Made by a program: the position numbers and the translations under genes
Part shown: piece by piece, positions 1 through 8,887 of the stretch
How positions within the stretch are numbered: position 1 is the first letter of the stretch
Layout of the letters: each line of letters opens with the position of its first letter
The notes under the pieces: generated by a model
The model's input: the letters and a program-made list of their open reading frames with translations, nothing else
The model's database searches: none
Told to the model about the DNA's origin: nothing
Source: Saprospiraceae bacterium
Lineage (GTDB): Bacteria > Bacteroidota > Bacteroidia > Chitinophagales > Saprospiraceae
DNA length: 64,000 bases
Direction of reading: 5' to 3'
NCBI GenBank assembly: GCA_020628095.1
Contig: JAHDFP010000004.1
Coordinates: 124,001 to 188,000, forward strand

Positions 1-1
1 A

Positions 2-163
2 GCAGAACTACTTGCCAAAAAGCCTACAGACATCATAGAAAAAGCAGTCAGAGGAATGCTACCTAAAAATAGACTGGGTAGACAGATGTTCAAAAAATTA
101 TATGTGTACACTGGATCAGAGCATCCACATGCTGCACAACAACCAAAAGAACTTAATATATAA
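2..163 (+). CDS. rplM: 50S ribosomal protein L13, C-terminal fragment (cut by window edge)
   Basis: The reading frame is open from the left edge to a TAA stop and gives 53 residues. They include the L13 C-terminal signature: [14 protein letters not shown], then a [15 protein letters not shown]-like end. L13 is a primary-binding protein of the large ribosomal subunit and is needed early in 50S assembly. The gene lies 7 bases upstream of rpsI, the standard rplM-rpsI pairing, so the two are surely co-transcribed. The start and promoter lie outside the window. Confidence 0.93.
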   Translation, partial: AELLAKKPTDIIEKAVRGMLPKNRLGRQMFKKLYVYTGSEHPHAAQQPKELNI

Positions 164-170
164 TCTCTAT

Positions 171-557
171 ATGGAAGTTATTAACACAATAGGACGAAGA
201 AAAGCAGCTGTCGCTAGAATATACATGAAAGCGGGCAATGGCAATATCCTTGTCAATGGAAAAGATTACAAAGAGTATTTTCCTCAGGAAAACATAAGAT
301 ATAACATAGAAGACCCGCTCAATATCGTAGAAGGTCTCAAGTCTTATGATCTAAAGGTCAATGTGTCAGGAGGCGGATTCAAAGGTCAGGCAGAAGCCAT
401 CAGACTAGCTATATCCAAAGCTCTTGTTATCATCAACGAAGACAACAAAAAGTCTCTAAAAGAGAAAAAATATCTTACTCGAGACCCAAGAGTCGTGGAA
501 AGGAAAAAGTATGGAAAGCCAAAGGCAAGAAAGAGCTTCCAGTTCTCTAAGAGATAA
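171..557 (+). CDS. rpsI: 30S ribosomal protein S9
   Basis: Encodes 128 residues, the normal size for bacterial S9. S9 sits in the head of the small subunit, and its basic C-terminal tail reaches towards the P-site tRNA. The start is the ATG at 171 (MEVINTIGRRKAAVARIY). The frame extends upstream to 102, but those codons overlap rplM and give residues foreign to the family. The conserved core GRRKAAVAR and the C-terminal RDPRVVERKKYGKPKARKSFQFSKR-type tail ending in SKR are visible. It is preceded by rplM and followed after 35 bases by rpsB, so one ribosomal-protein transcript is likely. No Shine-Dalgarno motif is seen. Confidence 0.96.
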   Translation: MEVINTIGRRKAAVARIYMKAGNGNILVNGKDYKEYFPQENIRYNIEDPLNIVEGLKSYDLKVNVSGGGFKGQAEAIRLAISKALVIINEDNKKSLKEKKYLTRDPRVVERKKYGKPKARKSFQFSKR

Positions 558-592
558 TCATTTAGTATTAATTTTTTTCAATAAAGAATAAA

Positions 593-1315
593 ATGGCAAA
601 ACCTACATATAAAGAACTATTAGATGCTGGAGCACACCTAGGACACATGAAAAGAAAGTGGAATCCTAAGATGCGTCCTTACATCTTTATGGAAAGAAAA
701 GGTATACACATCATAGACCTCAATAGGACCATGGAGTATATGGACAAAGCAGCGGCGGCACTTAAGCAAGTAGCGAAGTCAGGTCGTAAAGTGATGTTCG
801 TAGCGACCAAGAAGCAGGCTAAAGAAAATGTAGCGAAGTGTGCGAGAGAGGTGAACATGCCTTTCGTGACGGAAAGATGGTTAGGAGGAATGATGACTAA
901 CTTTTCTACGATCAAGAGATCTGTCAAGAAAATGAATAACATCGACAAACTCTTAGCTGATGAAAATGTGACGAGTATTACCAAAAAAGAAAGGTTAACT
1001 CTCACAAGAGAGCGAAACAAGCTAGAGAAAGTACTAGGCGGTGTAGCTAATATGAACAGATTGCCAGCGGCAATTTTCGTAGTCGACATAACACATGAAC
1101 ATATCGCTATCGCAGAAGCCAGAAAATTAGGAATCAAAATCTTTGGTATCGTAGATACCAACTCTGATCCTACATTGATTGACTTCCCTATTCCAGCCAA
1201 TGATGATGCGTCACGCTCTATCAAGATGATAACGGAGTATATGTCGGAGGTTATCAAAGAAGGTCTGGATGACAGACGAAAAATGAAGGAAGACCAAAAA
1301 CAAGCCGTTGCGTAA
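593..1315 (+). CDS. rpsB: 30S ribosomal protein S2
   Basis: Encodes 240 residues matching S2 over its whole length. Landmarks are the N-terminal LLDAGAHLGHMKRKWNPKM segment, the RWLGGMMTNF motif near residue 95-105, and VDTNSDP near residue 188. S2 binds between the head and body of the 30S subunit and is needed for S1 recruitment and initiation. It lies between rpsI and tsf, with 48 bases before tsf; rpsB-tsf is a nearly universal bacterial pair. The C-terminus (RRKMKEDQKQAVA) is short and charged, as usual. No autoregulatory leader is obvious in the 35 bases upstream. Confidence 0.97.
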   Translation: MAKPTYKELLDAGAHLGHMKRKWNPKMRPYIFMERKGIHIIDLNRTMEYMDKAAAALKQVAKSGRKVMFVATKKQAKENVAKCAREVNMPFVTERWLGGMMTNFSTIKRSVKKMNNIDKLLADENVTSITKKERLTLTRERNKLEKVLGGVANMNRLPAAIFVVDITHEHIAIAEARKLGIKIFGIVDTNSDPTLIDFPIPANDDASRSIKMITEYMSEVIKEGLDDRRKMKEDQKQAVA

Positions 1316-1363
1316 CGCAGGGCGTTAAAAGAAATTTATAAACAAATTAAAAAGTAAAAATAA

Positions 1364-2206
1364 ATGGGAATTACTGCAGCCGATGTAAAAAAGCTAAGAG
1401 ACCAGACTGGTGCAGGAATGATGGATTGCAAAAAAGCACTCACAGAGTCAGGAGGAGATTTTGATAAGGCTATAGAAGTATTGAGAAAGAAAGGACAAAA
1501 GCTTTCTGCTAAGAGAGCTGATAGAGAGGCGAAAGAAGGTGCTGTCATTGCTAAGATATCTGGTAATAAAAATAATGGCGTTGTCGTCAGATTAAGTTGC
1601 GAAACAGATTTCGTTGCTAAGGGAGAAGGCTTTATCACTTTAGCTAATGAGTTTGCAGACCTTGCTCTTAAGAACTTGCCTAACAGCGTAGAAGACCTAC
1701 TTGCTCTCTCTACTGCTGACGGTATGACTATCGCTGGTAAGATAGAAGAGCAGACGGGTGTGATAGGAGAAAAACTGGAGTTATCAGCTTACGAAAAAAT
1801 AGAAACTGCCGCGGGCGAAGGTCAGGTATTACCTTATATACACATGGGTAATAAAGCAGGCGTTATCGTAGCAGTCAATCTAGAAGGACCTCAATACGAA
1901 GAACCGGCTAAGAATGTCGCTATGCAAGTAGCAGCAATGCATCCGATTGCCCTTGACAAGGATGGTGTAGATTCTGCGACTGTAGAAAAAGAAATCGAGA
2001 TAGGGATGGAAGTGGCGCGCAAAGAAGGTAAGCCAGAAGCGATGCTCGAAAAAATTGCTCAGGGTAAGTTGAATAAGTTTTTCAAAGAGCGCACATTGCT
2101 AAATCAGAACTACGTCAAAGGGAATAAAGAATCTGTACAAGATTATCTAAAGAGCGTCCATGCGGATCTCACGGTAACAGGATTCAAACACCTTAAGTTA
2201 GGATAA
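1364..2206 (+). CDS. tsf: Translation elongation factor Ts
   Basis: Encodes 280 residues. EF-Ts is the guanine-nucleotide exchange factor that regenerates EF-Tu-GTP. The N-terminal UBA-like domain carries the diagnostic LRDQTGAGMMDCKKAL stretch (about residues 11-26). It is followed by the core domain with the SCETDFVAK motif (about residues 78-86), which contacts EF-Tu. A later segment with MHIA-like AAMHPIAL (about 190) belongs to the dimerisation region. It follows rpsB. A strong intrinsic terminator immediately downstream (2223-2261) marks the end of the main transcript before pyrH. Confidence 0.97.
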   Translation: MGITAADVKKLRDQTGAGMMDCKKALTESGGDFDKAIEVLRKKGQKLSAKRADREAKEGAVIAKISGNKNNGVVVRLSCETDFVAKGEGFITLANEFADLALKNLPNSVEDLLALSTADGMTIAGKIEEQTGVIGEKLELSAYEKIETAAGEGQVLPYIHMGNKAGVIVAVNLEGPQYEEPAKNVAMQVAAMHPIALDKDGVDSATVEKEIEIGMEVARKEGKPEAMLEKIAQGKLNKFFKERTLLNQNYVKGNKESVQDYLKSVHADLTVTGFKHLKLG

Positions 2207-2222
2207 CGAAACATGATAAATT

Positions 2223-2261
2223 AAAAGCGATTCAAAAAAAAATTTGAGTCGCTTTTTTTTT
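2223..2261 (+). terminator. Intrinsic terminator between tsf and pyrH
   Basis: A 14-bp stem (left arm 2223-2236, right arm 2243-2256) contains one G-U wobble. It closes a 6-base A loop and is followed by an unbroken run of T to 2261. It lies 16 bases after the tsf stop and only 15 bases before the pyrH ATG. It should therefore end much of the rpsB-tsf transcript and may throttle read-through into pyrH. A TTG in frame with pyrH lies inside the right arm, so that TTG is unlikely to be the real start. Confidence 0.85.
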
Positions 2262-2276
2262 GACTATAAAAATCAA

Positions 2277-2987
2277 ATGGCTAACAAATACAAAAGAGTT
2301 TTACTCAAACTAAGCGGAGAATCATTAATGGGAGAAAAGGCGTACGGTATCAGCCCGCAGAGACTCACACATTATGCCCAAGAGATAAAGGCCTTGTATG
2401 ACGAGGGTTTTGAGACGGCCATCGTTATAGGTGGTGGTAATATATATAGAGGTCTACAAGCTGAGGCCAGTGGCATAGAGCGTGTACAAGGAGATTATAT
2501 GGGCATGATGGCGACTGTTATTAATGGGATGGCTCTCCAGAGTGCATTAGAGTCACAGGATGTATACTCTAGATTAGTGTCAGCCATAGAGATGAGAGAA
2601 ATTGCTGAGCCATACATAAGAAGACGTGCCATAAGACATGTAGAAAAAGGCCGTGTTGTTATATTCTGTGCAGGCACAGGTAGCCCATATTTTACAACAG
2701 ACAGTGCCGCTGCACTACGTGCTAACGAGATCAATGCAGACGTCATACTCAAAGGAACAAGAGTAGATGGCATCTATACCGCAGATCCAGAAAAAGACGC
2801 CAGCGCCACGCGCTACGAAACGATTACCTTTAAAGAGGTCATCACTAATAACCTAAGGGTCATGGACATGACTGCATTTACGATGTGTGCAGAGAATAAT
2901 ATACCCATCATTGTATTTGACATTAATGAAGCGGGAAACTTACTCTTAGCGGCTAGAGGGGAGAAGATAGGAACTTTGGTGAGTTAG
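2277..2987 (+). CDS. pyrH: UMP kinase
   Basis: Encodes 236 residues of the amino-acid-kinase fold UMP kinase, which phosphorylates UMP to UDP in pyrimidine nucleotide synthesis. Visible motifs are the phosphate-binding KLSGES near the N-terminus, [10 protein letters not shown], the [12 protein letters not shown] segment, and the [16 protein letters not shown] region that binds nucleotide. The start is the ATG at 2277 ([16 protein letters not shown]); an upstream in-frame TTG at 2244 falls within the tsf terminator. Gene order rpsB-tsf-pyrH is conserved in bacteria, but the usual next gene frr is absent and a convergent recA follows instead. Confidence 0.96.
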   Translation: MANKYKRVLLKLSGESLMGEKAYGISPQRLTHYAQEIKALYDEGFETAIVIGGGNIYRGLQAEASGIERVQGDYMGMMATVINGMALQSALESQDVYSRLVSAIEMREIAEPYIRRRAIRHVEKGRVVIFCAGTGSPYFTTDSAAALRANEINADVILKGTRVDGIYTADPEKDASATRYETITFKEVITNNLRVMDMTAFTMCAENNIPIIVFDINEAGNLLLAARGEKIGTLVS

Positions 2988-3023
2988 TTTAGCTGCTTTT
3001 TATAGAATAAAGCTGGTTACGAA

Positions 3024-3060
3024 AAAGCCCCTTATAGTTTTTGAATCTATAAGGGGCTTT
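3024..3060. terminator. Bidirectional intrinsic terminator between pyrH and recA
   Basis: A perfect 14-bp inverted repeat (3024-3037 and 3047-3060) has a 9-base loop. An A run precedes it (a T tract for the minus strand) and T-rich sequence follows on the plus strand. It sits between the two converging stop codons and can end both pyrH and recA transcripts. Confidence 0.85.
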
Positions 3061-3085
3061 GTATTATATTATTTCTATTTGCAGA

Positions 3086-4156
3086 TTAATTTTCTGCCGC
3101 CATTTCTTCTGGTGTTTTGGTCGCGTCATTTTCTTCTTCAGACTCTTCTGTAGGAAGGTATTTTGCTGTTATTTTGCCAGCGATTTCTTCCATAAGTTCT
3201 GGATTATCCATCAAGAACTGTTTAGCAGATTCTCTTCCTTGCGCAATCTTAGTGCCGTTATAACTGTACCAAGAACCACTCTTACCTACGATATCTAAGT
3301 CCACACCATGATCTATAATTTCCCCTGTACGCGAGATGCCTTCTCCGAATATCAAATCAAAAACGGCAACTCTAAAAGGCGGTGCTAGCTTGTTCTTGAC
3401 AATCTTAACCTTGGTAGGATTAGCGATGACATTGCCTTCTTTGTCTTTGATAGCAGACCCCGACTTACGTATATCTAATCTTATAGATGCGTAAAACTTG
3501 AGTGCATTACCACCTGTTGTCGTTTCAGGGTTACCGAACATCACCCCTATCTTTTCTCTCAGCTGATTAATGAATATACAACAGCATCCCGTACGTCCTA
3601 TAGTCCCAGTGAGCTTTCTGAGAGCTTGCGACATCAATCGTGCTTGCAGACCCATCTTAGAGTCCCCCATCTCTCCTTCTATCTCCGCTCGAGGTGTCAG
3701 CGCCGCCACTGAGTCGATGACGATAATATCAATAGCTCCTGATCGGATAAGGTGCTCTGCTATCTCCAGTGCTTGTTCTCCATTATCTGGTTGTGATATG
3801 AGAAGGTTTTCTGTATCGACACCCAGATGCTCCGCGTAAGACTTATCAAAAGCATGTTCCGCATCTATAATCGCAGCTATACCTCCTTTTTTCTGACACT
3901 CTGCTATGGCGTGTATAGCCAGTGTTGTTTTACCAGAAGATTCTGGACCATAGATTTCGACTATACGACCTCTAGGTAGTCCGCCTATTCCTAAAGCTAT
4001 GTCTAGACCCAATGATCCAGTAGGTATTGTATCTACGTTGACGACATTTTTATCACCTAACTTCATAACAGCACCTTTACCGTAGGTCTTTTCTAGCTTA
4101 TCGACGGCTAGGTTGAGTGCTTTTAGTTTGGCTTCTTTTTCTTTATCGTTGCTCAT
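3086..4156 (-). CDS. recA: Recombinase RecA
   Basis: Encodes 356 residues of the DNA strand-exchange ATPase for homologous recombination and the SOS response. The Walker A motif GPESSGKTT lies at about residues 70-78. The MAW motif region, the DNA-binding loops ([12 protein letters not shown], and the [22 protein letters not shown] stretch around residue 200-220) and the C-terminal acidic tail ([15 protein letters not shown]) are all present. The start [20 protein letters not shown] is typical. About 130 bases separate it from the upstream outer-membrane protein gene on the same strand. I do not see a convincing LexA-type palindrome upstream. Confidence 0.98.
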   Translation of the reverse strand: MSNDKEKEAKLKALNLAVDKLEKTYGKGAVMKLGDKNVVNVDTIPTGSLGLDIALGIGGLPRGRIVEIYGPESSGKTTLAIHAIAECQKKGGIAAIIDAEHAFDKSYAEHLGVDTENLLISQPDNGEQALEIAEHLIRSGAIDIIVIDSVAALTPRAEIEGEMGDSKMGLQARLMSQALRKLTGTIGRTGCCCIFINQLREKIGVMFGNPETTTGGNALKFYASIRLDIRKSGSAIKDKEGNVIANPTKVKIVKNKLAPPFRVAVFDLIFGEGISRTGEIIDHGVDLDIVGKSGSWYSYNGTKIAQGRESAKQFLMDNPELMEEIAGKITAKYLPTEESEEENDATKTPEEMAAEN

Positions 4157-4265
4157 GTGTTTTTATGTTTCGTGTGTAAGATAAATAATAAACTATGACT
4201 GATCTGTTCTATTTGAGAAATGATCTTGTTACATCTTTGAATATATCTACAATAGTACAAGTGAT

Positions 4266-4284
4266 CGTGCAATCTATTTGCACG
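4266..4284. repeat. Short hairpin just after the barrel-protein stop codon
   Basis: A perfect 7-bp inverted repeat (CGTGCAA/TTGCACG) has a 5-base loop. It ends 3 bases beyond the stop codon of the minus-strand gene at 4288-5031. It has no T tract on either strand, so it is at best a weak terminator or an mRNA 3'-end stabiliser, and may be chance. Confidence 0.4.
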
Positions 4285-4287
4285 GTT

Positions 4288-5031
4288 CTATTCGATCAGT
4301 ATCACTTCTCTCTTAAGGCGTAATATCAAGGAAAACTCGATGGTCAGGTTTCTGATATTCCGTTCTGGTAGTGATGTCGCTCTTCCATTGAAAGGATTGA
4401 TGATATTATTAAGAGCTGGGGAAGCATACTGATAAGAAAGGTCAGGACTGATCGTCAGTTCCACGGTGGGTTGCAAATACTCTGAGCCATAAAACTCGTA
4501 TCCACCCCCAAAACTAAGGCCGTACACCCACTTATTAGAGTATTCGGGTATAGGATAAAAAAGTGAGCCCGCTGTCGCAGAGTACCTTCTCTGTATGGCT
4601 TCTGAGTTGTTACGGATACTATATTCTATTCTGGCACCGACAAAATAATATGGTGTACTCAGAGAATTAGTTATAAGCCGTTTTTTAGCACCGAGCATCA
4701 GGCTTATGTTATTCCAGACAACGGATTCCTGGAAGAAGCCCTGAGAAATATTAACGAGCCTAAGGGAGCTACCGCGCGCATGATATCCCACCTGGGCAAA
4801 TAAGGAACCTTTATATTGTGGATCAAGAGTTTCCATAAAAAAGGCCGCATGCCAGTTGAACATCATATTACGATCTATACCATTCCAGTTTTGAGTGCCG
4901 AGAGAAGCACCCAGCTTCGGTCCGAAATAATATCCGCCTAGACCCTCTTCTTCGTCACCATACAACTGCTGACTACTTAGCGAATTTCCAATACTAACTA
5001 AAAGAAAAAGAATACATATTATTCTATACAT
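4288..5031 (-). CDS. Predicted outer-membrane beta-barrel protein
   Basis: Encodes 247 residues. An N-terminal signal peptide (MYRIICILFLLVSIGNSLSS) is followed by alternating polar/aromatic strands of the small Bacteroidota outer-membrane barrel type, for example YYFGPKLGASLG, SLFAQVGYHARG and PYYFVGARIEY. This resembles the broad PorT-like/OMP_b-brl family. The function is not recognisable from sequence. It lies 23 bases downstream of the glucosaminidase gene on the same strand, so co-expression and an envelope role are likely. The C-terminus ends in charged residues (KREVILIE) rather than the aromatic residue usual for barrels, which is a little unusual. Confidence 0.7.
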   Translation of the reverse strand: MYRIICILFLLVSIGNSLSSQQLYGDEEEGLGGYYFGPKLGASLGTQNWNGIDRNMMFNWHAAFFMETLDPQYKGSLFAQVGYHARGSSLRLVNISQGFFQESVVWNNISLMLGAKKRLITNSLSTPYYFVGARIEYSIRNNSEAIQRRYSATAGSLFYPIPEYSNKWVYGLSFGGGYEFYGSEYLQPTVELTISPDLSYQYASPALNNIINPFNGRATSLPERNIRNLTIEFSLILRLKREVILIE

Positions 5032-5054
5032 AGTGTGCGTCTTGCACCACTAAG

Positions 5055-5951
5055 TTAAAACATAAATAAATCGCTAGAAGCAATACTTGTATTTTTCGGC
5101 ACTCTGACGAATTTCGGTCTTCTGAGAAGGCTGATTTTTTTCTTTAGATAGACCTTCTCACCAGCTAGTGGCTGAGCATCCTTGGGGAGGCGATTTCTCA
5201 TCCGCAGAGCATTCTCGTCACAATTATAAAGACTGGCTATTTCTGCAATACTCTGGTCTTCTCCTACGATATGATAGTCACTGTTTTTATTTCTTTTGTT
5301 CCTTTTCGATTTTATCTGAGCTTTTGGCTTCGATCTTTTTCGTTGATTTTTAGTTGTTCTATCACTTGGTCTTCTTGTTACACTCGTTGTTTTATCAGTG
5401 TTACTTTTATTGACTTCGTTTACGGCGAGGTCTTGATTTTGATCTAATTTATATAGCTCATATTTTTCTATAATATCAATGAGCTTTTGAGGATACTTCC
5501 GATCAGTTGCATAACCTGCTTTCTTGAGACCATGAGCCCATCCGCTGTAGTCAGAATGATGAATGTCAAAAAGGAAGGCGTAGCGTTTTTGTGATACCAG
5601 AAAATCCGAATGAGCTAAAAAGGATTTATATGCCGAATCAAATTTTCTGAAACAGCTTTTCACCAGTTTTCCATTTTTATAATCATCATCCTCTCTATAG
5701 TAGGTTTCTCCATCCCATTGACCTCCACACTTGATACCAAAGTGGTTGTTTGCACTCTTAGCAAGCACACTTTGACCCGCTCCTGATTCCAGTAAGGCCT
5801 GGGCCATTTTTATACTCGCAGGTATCCCTGTGCGATGCATCTCATTGACCGCTATGTCTTTATACAAAGCAATATATTGCATACTGGGGTTCTCTGCTGG
5901 CCTATATGCAGACAATACGAAAAGTGCTACGATGAATAAAGGTTTATACAT
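5055..5951 (-). CDS. Secreted mannosyl-glycoprotein endo-beta-N-acetylglucosaminidase-type hydrolase with LysM
   Basis: Encodes 298 residues using the ATG at 5951, which begins a signal peptide (MYKPLFIVALFVLSAYRP). The longer frame to 5984 would add eleven charged residues ahead of that signal. Residues about 25-165 form a glucosaminidase domain (ASIKMAQALLESGAGQSVLA, NNHFGIKC, YATDRKYPQKLI) that cleaves peptidoglycan glycan. A basic low-complexity linker (RRPSDRTTKNQRKRSKPKAQ region) leads to a C-terminal LysM-like repeat (YHIVGEDQSIAEIASLYNCDE) that binds peptidoglycan. This is the FlgJ/Atl-like cell-wall remodelling architecture common in Bacteroidota. Its neighbour downstream is a barrel protein. 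Confidence 0.88.
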   Translation of the reverse strand: MYKPLFIVALFVLSAYRPAENPSMQYIALYKDIAVNEMHRTGIPASIKMAQALLESGAGQSVLAKSANNHFGIKCGGQWDGETYYREDDDYKNGKLVKSCFRKFDSAYKSFLAHSDFLVSQKRYAFLFDIHHSDYSGWAHGLKKAGYATDRKYPQKLIDIIEKYELYKLDQNQDLAVNEVNKSNTDKTTSVTRRPSDRTTKNQRKRSKPKAQIKSKRNKRNKNSDYHIVGEDQSIAEIASLYNCDENALRMRNRLPKDAQPLAGEKVYLKKKISLLRRPKFVRVPKNTSIASSDLFMF

Positions 5952-6058
5952 ATAGTGTTTTCCTTTAATTCGTAACAAACACAAAAACAGTGCCTTATAT
6001 TCTTATGTGGATGTTAAAAGTAACAGAATTAGTTATTAGCATAGGATACAGAGATGCC

Positions 6059-6460
6059 TTACAATTTATCCTGTACTAGTTCTATGAGCATCCCATTAGA
6101 GCTTTTAGGATGTAGAAAGCAGACTAGTTTATTATCAGCTCCAGAGATAGGTTCTTCTTGGAGTAGGCGAAAACCTTGTTCTTTTAAGCGTTTCATTTCT
6201 GCTCTGATATCTGTTACCGAAAAGGCAATATGATGAAAACCTGGTCCTTTTTTATCTATGAATTTCTTGATAACGCTTTGATCATGTGTGGCTTCTAATA
6301 ATTCTATTTTGTTATTTCCAACTCGGAAAAATGAGGTCAATACACCTTGAGATTCTACGGCTTCGCGCTTGTAAGGTTTGACATCAAAAAGCCTCTCGAA
6401 AAGCTCTTCACTTTCTTTCATGTTTTCGACGGCGACTCCTATGTGTTCCATTTTTTTCAA
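6059..6460 (-). CDS. mce: Methylmalonyl-CoA epimerase
   Basis: Encodes 133 residues, a VOC-superfamily enzyme that interconverts (R)- and (S)-methylmalonyl-CoA in propionate/succinate metabolism. The start MKKMEHIGVAV is the family's usual opening. Candidate metal ligands are His6, His77 (in GPGFHHIAF) and Glu127 (in GMLIELVQ). Their spacing agrees with the known His/His/Glu positions of the family. It is divergent from the histidine kinase gene across 134 bases. The mutase subunits are not in the window. It is the first gene of a minus-strand run leading to the glucosaminidase, separated by about 107 bases. Confidence 0.93.
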   Translation of the reverse strand: MKKMEHIGVAVENMKESEELFERLFDVKPYKREAVESQGVLTSFFRVGNNKIELLEATHDQSVIKKFIDKKGPGFHHIAFSVTDIRAEMKRLKEQGFRLLQEEPISGADNKLVCFLHPKSSNGMLIELVQDKL

Positions 6461-6594
6461 AGCGACTTAATTTTTAAAGTTGAAAAATATTACCTTGATT
6501 ACTGTGCGGTTAAATTGTCGTTAAAGATATGCAATCAGGCTGCATTCCATTTACTTTTATAATCACTGCTTTTTTTTGAAAACAGTTCTATTCC

Positions 6595-8016
6595 ATGAAT
6601 AAAAAATTTATTTGGGCCATCATTATCCTGATGACCATCGCCTTATTTGGTATTGCGGTGACACAGTTTATTTGGATAAAAACTCAAGTCGATTTAGATG
6701 CTCAGAATTTTGAGGACAAAGTATTCATGGCGCTCAACAATGTCAAATTAAGAGTAGAAAACGAAGCCAAACAAGCCAAAAGTATAGAGAAGCAAATAAG
6801 AAGAAAAGGGAAACTTTTTGATAAGGACGTGTCTGCAATTTTACCTGCATTAAATCCCGACAGAAAAGACTTCGAAAACAACTTCAGGGAGCTTATGGAG
6901 ACATATAAGTCCATAGACCCAGATTACTCTCTTATGCAATTAGACAAAGATAACTTGCATAAGTATATGAGGCGAGAGCTACAGGATCAGGGCATAGACA
7001 TAAAATACGATTACGGTGTCTACTCTAACAAAGACGAAGAGTTTCATATCAGGAACGGTCATTACTATGCGGCGATACCCATGACGGGCAATGCGAGTCA
7101 AGGCTCAGAATACATGGCTTTAGAAAGATCACCTTATAAGGTACATCTATTCGGTGGCGAAGAGCGAGCACCTGGATACTTACAGATATATTTTCCTGGG
7201 CAAAGGAGTTTTCTTTGGTCTAGAGTTCTGCCTTCCATGTTAACATCGCTTTTGTTTACCTCCTTGGTGTTATTCTGTTTTGCTTATACGATCTATGTGA
7301 TATTCCGACAAAAACAGGTCTCAGAAATGAAGACCGATTTTATCAATAATATGACCCATGAGTTTAAGACACCGATAGCGACGATCTCTCTAGCCACCGA
7401 TTCCATAACTAACTCTACTGTCATCAATAATGAAAATAAAATAAAAAGATTCGCAGGCATCATCAAACAGGAGAATAAGCGAATGCTGAATCAGGTGGAA
7501 AAGGTGCTCCAAATGGCCAAAATAGACAAGAAAGAATTCCAGCTCAAGATTACTGATGTCAATCTCAATGACGTCATATATCAAGCCACAGAAAACGCAA
7601 AGTTGAAAATCTTAAAAAGAAATGGTACTTTGGAAACTTCGTTAGAAGCCCAAGCACCTATCGTGCAAGGCGACGTGACTCATTTGTCTAACATTTTCAA
7701 CAATTTGTTAGACAATGCTGAAAAATATTCCAACGATAACCCTGAAATATTTGTCTCTACCAAAGAAGTCAATAATGGTATCGAGGTCTCTATAAAAGAC
7801 AACGGTATCGGCATGAGCAAAGAGTCTCTTAAGCACATTTTCGACAAGTTTTATAGGGTTCATACGGGAAATAGGCACGATGTCAAGGGTTTTGGGCTTG
7901 GACTGAGTTATGTAAAAGCGCTTGTAGATGCGCATAAGGGAGCCATTAGTGTCGTATCAGAATTGGGTAAGGGTAGCACATTTACATTGTTTTTTCCGTA
8001 TATTATAAGTGACTAA
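6595..8016 (+). CDS. Sensor histidine kinase (RprX-like)
   Basis: Encodes 473 residues. Two membrane helices (about residues 6-28 and 212-237) bracket a periplasmic sensor domain of about 180 residues. The HisKA dimerisation domain carries the H box HEFKTP with the phospho-acceptor at about His255. It is followed by an HATPase domain with an N box (NIFNNLLDNAEKYS), G1 (DNGIGM) and G2 (GFGLGLSYV). It would autophosphorylate on a periplasmic cue and pass phosphate to the regulator encoded 60 bases downstream. Size, topology and pairing resemble RprX of Bacteroides; that assignment is inference. The signal sensed is unknown. Confidence 0.92.
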   Translation: MNKKFIWAIIILMTIALFGIAVTQFIWIKTQVDLDAQNFEDKVFMALNNVKLRVENEAKQAKSIEKQIRRKGKLFDKDVSAILPALNPDRKDFENNFRELMETYKSIDPDYSLMQLDKDNLHKYMRRELQDQGIDIKYDYGVYSNKDEEFHIRNGHYYAAIPMTGNASQGSEYMALERSPYKVHLFGGEERAPGYLQIYFPGQRSFLWSRVLPSMLTSLLFTSLVLFCFAYTIYVIFRQKQVSEMKTDFINNMTHEFKTPIATISLATDSITNSTVINNENKIKRFAGIIKQENKRMLNQVEKVLQMAKIDKKEFQLKITDVNLNDVIYQATENAKLKILKRNGTLETSLEAQAPIVQGDVTHLSNIFNNLLDNAEKYSNDNPEIFVSTKEVNNGIEVSIKDNGIGMSKESLKHIFDKFYRVHTGNRHDVKGFGLGLSYVKALVDAHKGAISVVSELGKGSTFTLFFPYIISD

Positions 8017-8076
8017 ATGCTGATTATAACATCTTAATATTGAAACCTTTAGATTTAAAACTAGCGAATTATCAAA

Positions 8077-8811
8077 ATGTCAGAAAAAACTACAGAGAAA
8101 ATACTGCTGGTAGAAGATGACCAGAATTTCGGGGATGTGTTAAGGTCGTACTTAGAAATGCACGACTACGAAGTAGAACTTGCCAAAGATGGTGATGAGG
8201 GACTAATGAAATACCATAAAGGGAGCTATGACCTATGTATACTAGATGTCATGATGCCTAAGAAGGATGGTTTTACAGTGGCCAAAGAAATCAGAGAAAA
8301 GGACAAGGACATTCCGCTTATCTTTTTGACTGCAAAGTCACTCAAAGAAGATGTGCTGGAAGGACTCAAGATAGGTGCAGATGATTATATCACTAAGCCT
8401 TTTAACTCAGAGGAGTTATTACTACGAGTGCAGGCGATATTGAGACGCTCAGGAGCTAAAGCAGACCCTCAAGAAGAAGTAAAAGAATTTACCCTTGGTA
8501 ATTTCCATTTCAACTATCCACTGAGGATTCTTACATATAATGCACCTGATGGCTCTAGCTCTAAGGATAATCTATCACCTAAAGAAGCACACTTGCTAAG
8601 GTTATTTTGCATACATAAGAATGACGTACTACCACGATCGACCGCATTGACTAAGATATGGGGAGAGGATAACTACTTTACGGCGAGATCTATGGATGTA
8701 TTCGTAACCAAGCTCAGAAAATACCTCAGTAAAGACAACCAGCTGGAGATAGTCAATATCCACGGAAATGGATTTAGGCTTATAGACAGAACTGGAGCTG
8801 TCGTAGAATAA
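8077..8811 (+). CDS. OmpR-family response regulator (RprY-like)
   Basis: Encodes 244 residues. The receiver domain has an acidic pocket (VEDD, about residues 12-15), a phospho-acceptor Asp57 in LDVMMP, a Thr in LTAKS and Lys107 in TKPF. A winged-helix DNA-binding domain follows (about residues 135-240), including the LSPKEAHLLRLFCIHKNDVL and MDVFVTKLRKYL segments. It is the partner of the upstream histidine kinase. Comparable to RprY, a regulator conserved across Bacteroidota; the target genes cannot be read from this window. A terminator follows directly. Confidence 0.94.
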   Translation: MSEKTTEKILLVEDDQNFGDVLRSYLEMHDYEVELAKDGDEGLMKYHKGSYDLCILDVMMPKKDGFTVAKEIREKDKDIPLIFLTAKSLKEDVLEGLKIGADDYITKPFNSEELLLRVQAILRRSGAKADPQEEVKEFTLGNFHFNYPLRILTYNAPDGSSSKDNLSPKEAHLLRLFCIHKNDVLPRSTALTKIWGEDNYFTARSMDVFVTKLRKYLSKDNQLEIVNIHGNGFRLIDRTGAVVE

Positions 8812-8851
8812 AAGTTACTTCAAAATAAATATACAGGGCAGTTGTATATAG

Positions 8852-8883
8852 AAAGGTTAGTCAACCAAATTGGCTAACCTTTT
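8852..8883 (+). terminator. Intrinsic terminator after the response regulator
   Basis: A 9-bp stem AAAGGTTAG/CTAACCTTT (8852-8860 and 8874-8882) has further pairing possible inside the loop. It is followed by TTTGTTTTTA. It lies between the response-regulator stop and the convergent thiL stop and is best oriented for the plus strand. On the minus strand the T tract is poor. Confidence 0.7.
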
Positions 8884-8887
8884 GTTT

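Noticed and set aside
102-170. N-terminal extension of S9 from the ATG at 102
   Set aside because: It overlaps rplM and gives residues absent from S9; the ATG at 171 matches the family start.
679-1257. 192-codon open frame antisense to rpsB
   Set aside because: It lies wholly within rpsB on the other strand and its translation has no recognisable family; it is a shadow of the ribosomal gene's codon pattern.
2244-2276. TTG start extending UMP kinase by eleven residues
   Set aside because: The TTG is inside the terminator stem, and the ATG at 2277 fits the family N-terminus.
8812-8887. TPP riboswitch near thiL
   Set aside because: The gap next to thiL is downstream of it and holds only a terminator; no THI-box sequence was seen upstream of the operon either.
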